From the NCBI GenBank assembly GCA_003550325.1, contig QKWP01000046.1, positions 259,740 through 323,739 of the forward strand: a stretch of 64,000 nt of DNA, written 5' to 3'. How positions within the stretch are numbered: position 1 is the first letter of the stretch; every line of letters begins with the position of its first letter. Positions 38,396 to 52,300 of the stretch are shown here, in pieces. Source of the stretch: Gigaspora rosea. Lineage: Eukaryota; Glomeromycota; Glomeromycetes; Diversisporales; Gigasporaceae. The notes below the pieces were generated by a model that saw only the letters and a program-made list of their open reading frames with translations, ran no database searches and had not been told where the DNA came from. The translations under genes were made by a program, and so were the position numbers.

Positions 38396-39270
38396 AATTT
38401 TAATCTCTTATATTTTAATTATCTGCAAATCTTATATGACTTCAAATAAGAAATTTATATATTTGACTAATCAGTTTTATACATAGAGTAAAGCAAGTTA
38501 AAAATTTGTCAAAATTCACTAATTGTAAACCTTTATTAAAAATATTACAAATCATATATAAACTTTAATATATCACTTTACTACCACTGCTTAAAGTTTA
38601 ATTTACAATAATAAAATTCTGTAAAAAAAATATACAATGTATATCAATATATGTAATGGTTATATGATATTTATTTGGGCATACATATGCCCTTGTACCT
38701 AGTAGTAACTTAAGGGAAATAGGACCCTAAACATCTAGTATAAGGGTCATACTTGTTTTTTTAGCAAAACCCTGAAATTTGAGAAACAAAAAACAGTTTT
38801 TGCCAATTATCTTGGCACCATTAGACCATTTGAACAACCTTTTTTTAAAATGAAGCACTCAGTGAGGCGCATCTAACAAATAAATGTTCATTCAATTCTG
38901 ATCACTAAATCAAAAGTTATTTAAACAAATATATTTTGTTGTTTTCAGCAAATTAGGCCAAAATTGGCCAAAATCCAGTTATGACCTATATGAGAGATGT
39001 CTGGGGTCCTAGGAAGATACTAAAATTCAATAATACACAGAAAGTAATAAAAATAAATAAAAAAAATAATAGTAAAAAAAATAAAGCTGTGATACCACCA
39101 AAAATAATAAAAAACATATACCAAAAATGATAGTAATTTCAAAAGAGCAACTTCCAAGACAAAAACTCTAAAGGATAGTTTAAAAACAATAATGATAATA
39201 ATATATAAATATTATTGAGTTGTAAAAAAAAATTAAGAGTAAACAACAAAAAAGCAAATATTTATTTGTT
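38396..39270. other. AT-rich intergenic stretch without a recognisable gene
   Basis: No ORF, inverted repeat or tandem repeat that I can support. Confidence 0.6.
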
Positions 39271-39279
39271 ACAAATCAA

Positions 39280-39870
39280 ATAAATTTGCACATGTCAATG
39301 CATAGAAATTATTATTGTTAAGTACAAAAAAAAAATAACAAAATTAATGTTTTTGTGTGCGTCAATGCACGGAATTTATAATTATTAAGAATCTTAATGA
39401 TCATTACATTAATGCATGGAATTATTATCATTAAGGATCTTAATATTAGTACATAAAATTATGATCATTAAGGATTTTAACAATTGACAATTGTTTATCA
39501 TGCACAAAAATTATGATTGTTAAGAATCTTAACGATTTATGATTGTTAGGAGTCTTAACGATTGTGATGATCATAATATTATGTACAGAAATGATTGTTA
39601 AAATTGATCATTAAGGAATTTTAACAATTGTGATTATTGTGATATAAGTGCACTAAACTTTTGATCATTAAAAATCTTAACGATTGTGCATGTCAGAGCA
39701 CAAAAATTATGATTATGATTGTTAATGATTGTGCATGTCAGTGCATGAAAATTATGATCGTTAAGAATCTTAACGATTGTGCATGTCAGTGTACAAAAAT
39801 TATAATCATTAAGAATCTTAACAATAGCGCATATTAGTGCATAGAAATTATAGATCATTAAGATTAATAC
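39280..39870. repeat. Minisatellite of about 50-bp units
   Basis: Ten or so degraded copies of a unit containing AATTATGATCATTAAGAATC, TTAACGATTGTG and CATGTCAGTGCA. Each unit has an internal small palindrome (GTTAAGAATCTTAAC). The 74-codon open frame on the minus strand here is only the repeat translated, so no protein is called. Confidence 0.85.
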
Positions 39871-41366
39871 ACATCAATATATAGATATATTACAACACAC
39901 AATATTGCATGTATTTCAATTTTTCATGTGATAACATGTATTAAATTTTTTGGATGATCAGTTTTCATGCAGTTTCTGTGCAGTAATTATGAAAACCGTG
40001 TTTACCCGCATACAATTTCATATTTATACATGTATTTCGTGTATCAAGTTTTCATAGGGTAGAAACGCAGATGCTGGTGATGTTAATATGGGGATGATAG
40101 TTGATTAAATCAAATTGATTAATTAACTCGATTTTATTAAATAGATCAAATCAGGTGATGTTTATGCTAATTCGATAAGGAGGTCTAAAAATTTTTAGAA
40201 TCTTCAAAAAAATTATTTAAATGGGATAAAAGGTATCAAAAAAGGTGACTGGCACTGATGATACTAAAGAAGGCAATATTTCTAATATAACTATATTAAC
40301 TTAGAAAGCTTTATTATACATGAAGTTTGAAAGGAAATAAAATCACATGACAAAAGAATTTACAAGATTTGTTACACAATTCGAGTTATAATAATGCATT
40401 ACAAGTCAATTTAGTCTTTCGAATTGAGTCTCATAAGGATTATTAAGGTTAAAGTCGAATTCAAACAATAAGTATTTTATTTATTAAAACAAAGTTATAG
40501 AACTATTTTTTTTAATTTTAAATATAAAAAAAAACTGACTCAAATCCTTTTTAGTACAATAGTTTTAAATTTTTTTTATATTTAAGGAAAATAAATAATT
40601 CTATAGCTTTGCTTATAAAGAGATAATATTAATCTTTACAAAATTTTATTCTAAACCACCAAGTCATTAAGGCTGTAGATCCATTTGAAATCCTCGAGGA
40701 ACTATAATACATAAAAGATCTATATATAAATTTTAAATAATAAACTTTTATAGTATTATACTATACATGGTTTTGATAATGACTAATAAAGCTTATACTA
40801 ATAGGTTGATAAACTATATTGTTTTCAGTTTTTTTCTAATACTACTAACTACCATTCTAAAATATAATTTAAATCATATTATATTAACTTAGGCAATAAA
40901 AAAACATATTTTTATTAGCATATCTTTATAAAAAATATTCTGGATATTAATATTAAATATAAAATTAAGTTCCGTTCCTGGTTTTTCGCGATGACGTCGC
41001 GCAGTTACCTTATTAAATACTTTTTACGGTAACAAAATAAATGTATAAAGTATAAATCCTGAAATACATTGCCTACAAACAATTTATAAAGTTATTTTAT
41101 ATAGTTTTATTATAGATTATGGTTAAGGTAAATGAATAGATAAGACTTGATTATAATAAATTAATATGCTTTTAGAATTACAGAATTTTGATCCAAATTT
41201 AAACTTTAACACATATTAATATATCAATAACTTTAAATCTATATACTACTGTAACCTTTCAGTATCTAATAATATTTATCTTATGATATAGGAATTACTA
41301 AATAAAATCACCTTTAGATTTTTGTTTAAAGAAAAAATTAATGATAATTATTTGGGTATAGAAAAT
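39871..41366. other. AT-rich intergenic stretch downstream of the kinase gene
   Basis: No gene or well-formed repeat seen. It probably contains the 3' untranslated region of the kinase at its right end. Confidence 0.55.
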
Positions 41367-43761
41367 TTAGAATTCATTGAAATATAACTTACTATACGAA
41401 ATTTCAAATACTTTCATTGAATTTGAATGATAATCTAACAAATAATAGAAAAAATATTAGATTTTAGAATTGATATATTTAATATTAAAGATATACCTTC
41501 AATTTCCTCTTTTTAATTAGGTAAATAAAAATCAAGTTTTTAGTCAAATGTTTTAAAGTATTCATAAAAAAAAAACCAAATATAAATATTTACCTGCAGT
41601 AGCATTCCTTGGTTCAGGAAGTTTTTTAAAATTATATATACTACTAGATTTCCTTTCAATTGATGGGATGTGCATTGATGATTCACATGCAATTAACTTT
41701 CGTAATTCACAATTTTGGAGCTTATTATGCTTAGTTATAACATCACCTAATTCTTTTATAAATGATTCTATATCTGGACGATTATCTGGAGACGCATCCC
41801 AACATTTTTTCATTAAATTTGCATATTCTGCTGGTGTTCCTTTTATAATCTGAGGTCTTATTCCGCTAACAATCGCTAAAATAAGACTTGAATCATGATC
41901 TCTATCAATAAATGGCGGAGTTCCTGATGAAATTTGCCACATAATCATAGCCAAACTATATATCTCAGCCTTATCAGTATATTGCATTTTACATAATACT
42001 TCCGGCGCAATATAAGGAAGATTACCCCAAATACCATTTAAAGGTTTATCAACTGGTCCACAAAAACCAAAATCGCTAATTTCCATGCAAAAAAGCCCAT
42101 CTGCAGTAAGTAAAATATTTCCAGAATGTAAATCTCTATGTACTCGTTTTGCAGCATGAATTACTCTTAATTTCAAGGCCAATAAATATATAGCATCTAT
42201 TGCTTCCTTCCAAGTAATTTCATAATAATACTCTTTTAAATACGTGTATAAATCACACTCCATTCTATTTAAAACTAGAATATAATCTCGAGATACTGGA
42301 TCTTGAGATATACCATAACATGTAACAAAGTTTTCTTCATGATGATCAATAGATAAATGAGATGTTACCTAATTAAAGTACAAGAAAACTTAATTGATAG
42401 TTTTTATTTAATAGATTATTAAAACATATATATTAGTATAATACCTCTTCAAACCACTTTCCATCACTTTCGCTTGAATTTTCCAGTTGTTTAAGAATTA
42501 TTGGATGAACTGATTCAATTCCGTTTCTTTCTAATATTTGCTTTTCAACATTCCAAGTTCCGAATGAACCTTTTTTCCAATATCCTTTATATATAGATGC
42601 ACAACCACCTTTAGTAAAAAATTGAATATTTTCAAAATCTTCAAAAGGAATCCATTCAATAATTCGATTTGGACTTTTTACTGCTAACTGACATAACCGA
42701 ATAATTTGATCAATTTGATCATTTCCTGATGTCCAATCATCAAAATGTTGTTTTAAATAATTACGAATACAAAATTCACAGTATTGAGTAGCATATGTCA
42801 TATTTTGACAAATTTCACATTGGCGTACTTTATCATTAAGTTGATCTGGTTCATCGACTTTAATGTAATCTTCATTTGATTTAAATAATTTAATTATATG
42901 AACTTTTTCAAAAATTGAAAGAGTTTTGTCTTTAAAAATAGTTTCTCTTACATAATTGCTTTTTTTCTCTCTTGTATTTAGATCGTGAACATCAGGAAGA
43001 TTATACAATACATTTTTTGCGGCTTTTCTTAATTTCTTTGAATCAACATAACTACCAATGAATAATGAATTCTCAAATTCTTGAAATAGACTATTTATAA
43101 AAGTAATTTCACGTTCATTAAGTGATTTTTCATCTTGAATATATTGTTTTACAGATTCAATTCCTTGTTGATAATTTAATGTTAATTCATTTAAAAAAAT
43201 TTTAAATGCTTCATTCAATACTTTGCACATTTTGTCCTTGCTCATAGAATCAGATTTTATTCTGTCTTCAGAAGCTTGAAGCTGATCGATAAGATAGGCC
43301 AACTCGTTAGAATTTAATGAATTATTATCATAAAACGTTTGCTTGAAAAACTCTAATACTTGCTGATTTGTTGTAACTGATTCTTTGAAAAATGAAACAA
43401 TTGTTCCATACCATATTTCTAACATTTTATATTTATTAATAAATTTATTTGCTATATATTCATCTAAAGAATCTTCAAAAGGTAAATAATTATTTTCAAG
43501 AATTTGTACCAATAATTCTTTGAATTGCTGTTCTGTAAAAGAATTTTTTATACAAGTTTCAACAACGAATTTTTTTTTAATTTCATTAATTCTTGAATTA
43601 TCAATTATGTGTTTATAATCCTCAAGAAATTGATCAAATAATTCATTAATCACATCTTCATTTAGTGCTTCGCCTATTAGTTTATCATCCCAAATCATGA
43701 GAGAGTCACGCCATATCTTTTTTGTAAGAATTTTACAGAAGGTATCATCATCTTCTTCCAT
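41367..43761 (-). CDS. Protein kinase with Cys-rich linker (TKL-like, Glomeromycotina type)
   Basis: Four predicted exons: 43761-42445, 42368-41594, 41508-41497 (12 nt) and 41434-41367. They total 2172 nt, encode 723 residues, and all junctions are in frame with GT-AG introns. Residues 1-310 are acidic and helical with no recognised domain. A four-Cys motif (CEIC at 315-318, CEFC at 328-331) precedes FDDWTSGN and RIIEWIPFEDF, a signature preceding kinase domains expanded in Rhizophagus. The kinase domain runs from about 374 to 650: glycine loop GGCASIYKG, Lys424 in IILKQL, HRDLHSGN with catalytic Asp518, DFG at 538-540, APE at 560-562, and KCWDASPDNRP near the end. All catalytic residues are present, so it is predicted active; the glycine loop is slightly atypical. 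Substrate unknown. The last two exons are the least certain part. Confidence 0.85.
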
Positions 43762-44044
43762 AGTTAAATCAATAATAGTAGTTGAGTAGTTGAATAATAT
43801 TTCGGCTCACAAAGAATGCTTTTTGTCTATTTTCCATATTGGTTATTAGTGGTGTCACAAATAATTTCTTGCGTAGTTCTTTCATGATTATGGAAATTTG
43901 TGCCATTATTTACATACGTACACATTATATGTACTCATGGCACAAAAAACTGAGACTTTTTTGTGGCACAAACTAATCAAATTTTGAGATCAGGTGTAAC
44001 GTGCAAATCAAAACAAGGGAAAAATAGTACCATACTGATCTGTT

Positions 44045-44790
44045 AGCAGAACAGTATGATACGATTTGATAAAATCCACACCATATAATACCATACGGAT
44101 CTGGTAGCTATACAATTTTTACGAACATTTTTTTATCGTTATATATTTGTTTCCTTAAATAATTGATAGGCGGACTAGATATCTTTAATATAAATATAAG
44201 CTTTCACACATGATATATTTTTTCAATGTTTTTATCGTACTAATTTTTAATTTTTCTTTATTGTAGAATAACGTTCAATTTTGATCATATAAATAAATGA
44301 ATCAATACTTGAGCAATTTTTATTGATACAATTTATTTATTAAATGCTAATGAAATCCTGCAAATAAAAGCATAATAAGGAACATTAATTTTTCTATCTC
44401 TATTACTTATGTATTTTACTAATTTCTATATATAAGGGAGGGGCGGATATTATGGTACACTTAAAAGAAGCACATATAAAAATTTTAAAGTATTGTGTAT
44501 TTAATTACAAAAATTTAGCGAAACAAAATGATATTCGATTTACTGTTGATTGATAAAAAAATCGAAATAAAAACAAACTTCGGGATTTAAGCTTTTAATA
44601 TCTATTAAAAAACTGCTATGTTTTTCAAGTTGGGCGCATTATTGTATTGCTGCATCCTCTATAGCTGAAAAACACATTTTTTGATGGCCTCGTTAGTAGT
44701 AATGATAACAAAAATGTTCTCAAAAATTGTATAGCTACCAGATCAGTATGTATGGTATGGTGTGGATTTTATCAAAGCGTACCATACTTT
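44045..44790. mobile_element. Terminal-inverted-repeat element of the GTATGGTA family
   Basis: Left arm GATCTGGTAGCTATACAATT with AAAATCCACACCATA pairs with the inverted right arm at 44703-44790. Related GTACCATACTGATCT-type pieces continue to about 45070, suggesting several diverged or nested copies. Confidence 0.65.
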
Positions 44791-45597
44791 CTGCTAATAT
44801 ATATATTTAATAATAGCAGATCAATATGGTACGGCTTGATAAAATTACATCCATACCATACTGATCTTGCATGTCGTACCATACTGATATTCTATAATCC
44901 CTAAAATACAGGCTGATTTTTAAAATCTCTACCATACTATATAATTCTAACCCTAACGTTAATATATATAACACCGGATCATCATGGTACAGATTTTAAA
45001 AATTCGGGGTGTACTATAATGATATTTTACGAAAATATTAATCGATACCATACCGGACCATATCATACTATACAATTCTGGTCATCCGTACAGAAATTTT
45101 TTTTACAGTAAATCACCACAATAATGTAACAAAATTTTACAGTAAATTGTGATAGAAACCAAACCTGTTAATTCCAATACGAGCTAACTCAAAGCCATAC
45201 TGTATTGGAGTGTTTGTGAAAATCAAATCAATATGTGGTATCATATAAAATTCTAATAAGACAGATTTTTCTTGATTAACCAATCTAGAGTTCCAATCCG
45301 GATAGCGTTTATCCGAATAATTATCGGATATCCGGTGTTACGATCGGTTGGGAGAGCTTGATGAAATTGTGCCGGTTTAGTTTGATCGTGAACAAAAGTA
45401 AGTGGTTTAAAACAATAAACTAACACACATAGTTTCGGGTTATAAGGTTTATCTTTATTAAAATAAATCAATAATACATCGGAATACCACCATAATACTA
45501 AAACTATATACAATCGTTAACTACTTTTCTACTCTCCTAAGCAGAAACTAAACCCTTATATATGTTTGAATTCGTATGTGGCTTTAATCCTTCTATT

Positions 45598-45690
45598 GGG
45601 AGATTTAATCTGCCGTTTGGAGACTTGATCTCCCGTTTGGAGATTCGATCTCCCGATTGGAGACTTGATCTCCCGTTTGGAGATCTAATC
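45598..45690. repeat. 20-bp tandem repeat, about five copies
   Basis: The unit GGAGACTTGATCTCCCGTTT is repeated with small variations. Each unit itself contains the palindromic pair GGAGA and TCTCC. Confidence 0.9.
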
Positions 45691-46374
45691 ACCCAACCAC
45701 GCCACAACTACACCAAAATAATAAATACACGGCGATAAAAAATAATACTAACTAAAAAGTAAAAATTGAGCATAACATCGAGTGACACCCACCCGGGCCA
45801 AATCACTAGTAACAACTAAAAAAAAAACTTACATTAATTTATTATAGAACTTTCTACACTAAATTCGATCTTAATCTTTTGATACACAAAATTTATATTT
45901 CGCATAGTTCACTGCATTTGTCTGACACGTTTCTTGTTAATTTAATAAACTATTCAAATTTGGTATATTTCAAATAAAACAGCTAATTATTGTCGTAAAT
46001 GTAATGAGTAAAATTATGAATGGCACTTTGTGCCCATATAGAATTCAGATTTATCCAGATTCGGATTATCATCCGGATACACAAAGTAAGAACCGAATTT
46101 AATCCGAATGGCCCTTAAAAGATTAGGATCGAAACACTAATTCGAAACAGAATAGGTAAATCATAAATACAATACAAGCATAAAAAAAAATAGTTTAATA
46201 AAATAAAAAGATTCAACTTTACCTATTAATTTAATCTTTTCATTTTTTTTTAACCCATAATTATAAATAGCGATAGATATTTTATCAACCTAATACAATT
46301 AATACTAAAATTTTCTATTAAATTATAATTATTTCGCAACTTGCATAGTACTTTAGAATTTAAATTTATTCGCA
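45691..46374 (+). promoter_or_regulatory. Upstream region of the micro-exon gene
   Basis: AT-rich, no ORF. This is the presumed promoter and 5' leader of the secreted-protein gene that starts at 46375. I see no specific motif that I can defend. Confidence 0.4.
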
Positions 46375-49300
46375 ATGAAACTAAATCATAAATTCTTTAT
46401 TATTTTAATTTTTGTTATTACAAATGTTTACCCGTCCGCCACCTTACCTGTTCCAATAAAGCATAAATTGGAAAAACGACAGTATGTCTATATTGAAATT
46501 TTTTGCTCAACTTTGCCAATATTTTTTTTTACATAATAATAATGCTTATTTTTTACACGATTTTATTTTCACATTGTTTCATCATTAGGCTGTATGTATA
46601 TCATTTTGATTTTATTATAAATTAAATCTCGCTAATTAACTTTTTAATCTAATAATATTTATTAACTTATTAGGCTGTATGTATAAATCTTGTGCATTCA
46701 AAAATATTCATTTCGTGGTTTTTAAATTACTCTTATAATTCTATTGTTGTTTTTTAGTGAAATGTATGCATAAATTAATTATATTTTTCTAAAATCTATA
46801 CAATGTTTCACTAATTAATCATTTTCTTTTTTTTTAATTTATTAGTGAGTGAGTAAACATATCGTGTTTTCTATCTTTTATAACTTAATGTCACACATTT
46901 TAACATACTTCTGCTAAATTAATAGAGAGTAGGTATACAATTCATGAATTTAGCCCTAAAATTAGGGATAGGAATCGATTTAGTCGACTAAAATATCTAT
47001 GTAAATTACTGTACTATGTTTAGTCGATTTAATCGGCTAAATCATAATGGCCGATTCCTATTGCTAAGCATAAATTAATTATATTTTTCTAAAATCTATA
47101 CAACATTCTACTAATTAATATTTTTCTTTTTTTTTAATTTATTAGAGAGTAAGTATATTGTGTTTATTAGTTTTTATAATTTAATGACACACGTTTTAAC
47201 ATACTTATGTTAAATTAATAGAGAGTAAGAATAAAATTCATTAATTCAGCCCTAAACTGCAGGATTGTTTCACGATTTAAATTGCATTTATTTTAAATTA
47301 ATCTCGATTACGTTCAAAACCTAATCTTATTGCCAGATGGTGTGTATAAACTTTATTGCTTATTTTTTAAAATTTGTCATCTATGATCTTAAAATAGCGT
47401 TTTCAATTATAATTTTCAAATTTACACATTTCATAAATTTTCTATTAAATTACAAGCTCTTAAGTATAAACTTCTATAATTATCATGTACGATTTTTAGA
47501 TTTTACTTTTCTATAATGCATATTTATTTTTGAACTTTTTAAATGTTAAAGTGATAGTTTATACGTATAATTTATTTACTGGAATTATCAGTTTATTATA
47601 ATTCTCTATTAAATACTCTATTGGATTATTAAATTATTAGAGAGTAAGTATAGAGTTCTAAAAATATCATATACGTTTTAAAATTTGCTTTTCTAATAAT
47701 ACATATTTATTTCTGAACTTTCAAATATTTGGCTGTTAGGGAGTATGTATAAACTTATTTACTGGAATTTCAGTTTATTATAGTTCTCTATTTTATTATT
47801 ACTATATAAGTTATGTATGCTCTTTATTAAATTACTAGTGCGTAAGTATAGGGTTATAAAAACTTTGTATATAATTTCAAATTGTGCTTTTCTAATAATA
47901 CATATTAATTTCTGAACTTTTAAATGCTAAACTGTTAGTTTGTACGTATAAATTTATTTATTGGAATTATCAGTTTATTATATTGGATTATATTTCCATA
48001 TACACTTATACTCTTTTATTAAATTTTTAGTAAGTAAGTATAGAATTCTAAAAAATATCATATACGGTCTTAAATTTTGCTTTTCTAATACGTAGTACAT
48101 ATTAATTTCTGAACCTTAACCTTTAAATATTGGGCTGTTAGTCCGTATTATACGTATTTCTTTATATATATACTTATACTCTTTTATTAAATTACTAGCA
48201 TGTAAGTATAGATTTCTAAAAACATTGTATATAATTTTAAACCTTGTTTTTCTAAAAATATATTAATTCCTGAACTTTTTAAATATTGGGCTATCAGTGA
48301 GTACGTATAAACTTGTTATCTTGAATTATAATAATTCTCTATTTACATTATTTTTATTGGATTTTATTTCTATTTATTTAATTATTAAATTACTAGTCAG
48401 TAAGTCTAGAGTTCTATATACAATTTTTAAATTTTGCTTTTCTAACAATAAATATTAATATCATAATTTTTAAATATTGGGCTATTAGAATGTAAGTATA
48501 AACTTGTTATCTAGAATTATTAGATTATTATAATTTACTATTTACATTATTTCTAAATATATACTTATATATTTTTATTAAATTACTAGAAAGTAAGTAT
48601 AGAGTTCTAAAATATTATATACAATTTTAAATTTTGCTTTTCTAATATTACATGTTAATTTTTGAACTTTATGTGCTGTTAGTATGTATGTATTAACCTA
48701 CTTATTAGAAGTATTAGTTTATTATAATTCTCTTTTACATTATTTATATTGAGCTATATATATATTTATATATCTTTTTATTAAATTACTAGCAAGTATA
48801 GGATTCCAAAATTATTATATACAATTTTAAATTTTGCTTTTTTAATAATTATATTAATTTCTGAACTTTTAAATATTGGACTGTTAGTTGGTACGTATAA
48901 TATATTTACTCGAATAATCAATTTATTATAATTTTCTATTATTTATTTTTATTGGGTTATATGTCTATTTATATAATAATTACTAGGGTGTAAGTATAGG
49001 GTATAAAAACTATGATTTTAAATTTTGCGTTTCTAATACGTAATATATGCTTATTTCTGAAATTTCAAATATTGGGTCGTTAGGCGGTATATATAAATTT
49101 ATTTCTAAAATTATCATTTTATAATAATTTTCTATTATATGATTTCTATTGGATTATATTACTATATATATAATTATACTGCTTTATTATATTACTAGAA
49201 CGCAAGTATAAAGTTCTAAATATTTTATACAATTTTAAATTTTGCTTTCTAATAATATATATTAATGTTTGAGCTTTTAATTATTGGACTATTAGAAAGT

Positions 49301-52300
49301 ATGCATAAATTTATTTATTAAAATTATCAGTTTATTATAATTCTCTATTATATTAGTTTTATTGAATTATATTTTAATATATATTTATACGCTTCTATTA
49401 AATTATTATTAGCGGGTAAGTATAGAATTCTAAAAAAAATTATATATGATTTTAAATTGTGCTTTTTACTAATATATATTGATTTCTAAACTTTTAAATA
49501 TTGGGCTATTAGGAGGTATATAAACTTGTTATCTAGATTTATTAGATTATTATAATTTACTATGTACATTTTATATATATATACATTTATATATTTTGAT
49601 TAAATTACTAGACAGTAAGTCTAGGAGTTCTAAAAATATTGTATACAATTTTAATTTTTGCTTTCTAATAATATATATTAATTTTTGAACTTTTAAATAT
49701 TGGGCTATTAGAATGTATGTATAAACTTATTTATTAGAATTATCAATTTATTATAATTCTTTATTATATTATTTCTATCTATATATATATATATATTTAC
49801 TCTTCTATTAAATTACTAGAGAGTAAGTATAGGTTCTAAAAGCTTTTATATAATTTAAATTTCTTTTTGATAATTTATATTAATTTTAACTTTTAATATT
49901 GGGTGTTAGACAGTATGTATAACTTATTTATTAGAATTATCAATTTAATTCTTCATTAAATTATTTTATAGAGTTATATATTTATATACTCTTTTATGAA
50001 ATTCCTAGAGAGTAAGTATGAGTTTTAAAAGTTTTGGATATAATTTTAAATTTTGCTTATTTAATAATATATATTAATTATAAATTACTAGATTGTAAGT
50101 ATAGGTTCTAAAAGCTTTTATATAATTTAAATTTTCTTTTAATAGTTTATATTAATTTTTAACTTTTAAATATTGGGTGTTAGACGGTATGTATAAACTT
50201 ATTATTAGAATGATCAATTTAATTCTTCATGATTATTTTATAGAGTTATATCTTTATTCATATAATCTTTTATTAAATTACTAGAGAGTAAGTATAGGTT
50301 ATAAAAGAGCTTTGTATTTAATTTAACTTTGCTTTTTATTAACAATATATATTAATTATTAAATTACTAGAGGGTAAGTTTCAGTTCTAAAATTATATAT
50401 AATTTTAAAGTTTACTTTCTAATAATATATATTAATTTTTAAACTTTTAAACATTGGGTGTTAGACTGTATGTATAAACTTATTTATTAGAATTATCAAT
50501 TTAATTCATCATTATATTATTTTATAAAGTTATATCTTTATTTATATACTCTTTTATTAATACTAGAGAGTAAGTATAGGTTATAAAAGCTTTGTATATA
50601 ATTTTAAATTTGCTTTTTTAATAATTTTTAAACTGTTAAATATTGGACTATTAGCCCATATGTATAAGCTTATTTACTAGAATTACCAGTTTATTATAAT
50701 TTTCTATTATATTATTTATATTTGGTTATATTTCTGTTTATATACTCTATATCTGATATTAATTTACTAGAATGTAAGTATAGAATTCTAAAAATATTAT
50801 ATATTGTTTTAAATTTTGTATTTCTAATAATATATATTAATAACAAACTTTAAATATTGGGTTATTAGTGAGTATGTATAAATATATTTGAAAATCAGTA
50901 AATAATTAATAAAAGGGTATTGTTATATAGTGCACTATGCATTTGGTGCACATATACTGTATCTCAAAATTTTACTAGGGTAACCCTGTTGTATAATTAT
51001 GGCCAGACCAATTTAATTCTTTGTTTAACATGACCCCCTCCCCTATTTTTTAAAATTTATATAAGTCCAATACACATTGATAGTAATTAATAGTATTTAC
51101 CCCCTCAATTTTTTAAATTTTATATAACTAATATATGTAAAATCAACTAATAAAATTGCAATATTATTATTTTTGTGTTTTTTTTTTCAATGCCCCACCC
51201 CCCCTCTTACAGTTATTTTATGTTATGTTAAACAAAGAATCAATTTGGTCTGACCTATGCAAAAATACTTGTCTCTCAATTTTACCTTAAACCCCTTTTA
51301 ACTCTAGTTCTAACTCTAACTCTAATAATTATTAGCACTCTATTATTGTGCTTATTGGATGCTATTAAAACATAAGGGTGCACTATATAACATTATCCTT
51401 AATAAAAATATAGAACAAAATCTTTTTATGCATTTTAAATTAATACTCTATTTGTATTTATAATTTAATGATTCATTATTCCTATTTTCTTTGGATACAG
51501 TATTAGTATGTAATACAAATCTTCTTTTTAAAAGTAAATTATTGTTTAATAATATATTTATGTATATTCTTTTGTCTAAATATTAGGATGTAAGTATTGT
51601 ATCTTAATTTGCTTTGTAATCTCCAGATTATTAATTTATTTTTATATATTCTTTTAATAAATTATTAGCACGTAAGAATTAAATAATTTTTATATTACTT
51701 TTAAGTTTTATTTATTTAAATTTTATAATCAATAATATTGTTTTTGTGTATACTTCTATTTGCTTCTTAGAACGTGAGTATAGGCCTTGTCATTTAAGTT
51801 ATCAATTATAAATTTCAGATTTGGTTTTTTAAAATTGAATTACTTATTTTTTATTTTATATATTGTATTATTAGACGGTAAGCATTAAATATATTACCCA
51901 ATTTAGATAATATATTTTAATTATAGAGATTTTAACAAATATTTGTTTAATTATTAGCCGGTAAATTATTTAAAATGATCAATTTGGCATTTTTAATTAT
52001 ACTTTATTTTTATTACTATTATTTAATATTTTTTTATTGAATTATTAGATAGTTAGTATTGTTTATTATATAAAGTTAAATGATTTTTTGAATTATACTT
52101 TATTAATTGACTTTATATATTTTTATATTAGTAAGTAAATATAAATTATAAATTATCTTTTAATAATTATATACTCTTTTTAATTTGGTAATATATCAAA
52201 ATTTTATATTTTCTGTTGGACTATTAGGGAGTAAGCAAATTTTCTTATTAAATCGTAATTTAAAAGTTTTTATTGTATTTGTAATATATTTACTCTTCTG

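Noticed and set aside
39634..39858. 74-codon frame with a repeated peptide
   Set aside because: It is the minisatellite translated; the repetition follows the DNA unit.
45253..45513. 86-codon frame on the minus strand
   Set aside because: No recognised domain. It lies in repeat-rich DNA and shows no codon signal I can defend.
46821..46860. A 7-nt exon TGAGTGA with donor GTAAAC
   Set aside because: It breaks the register. TGA with donor GTGAGT fits both the consensus and the frame.
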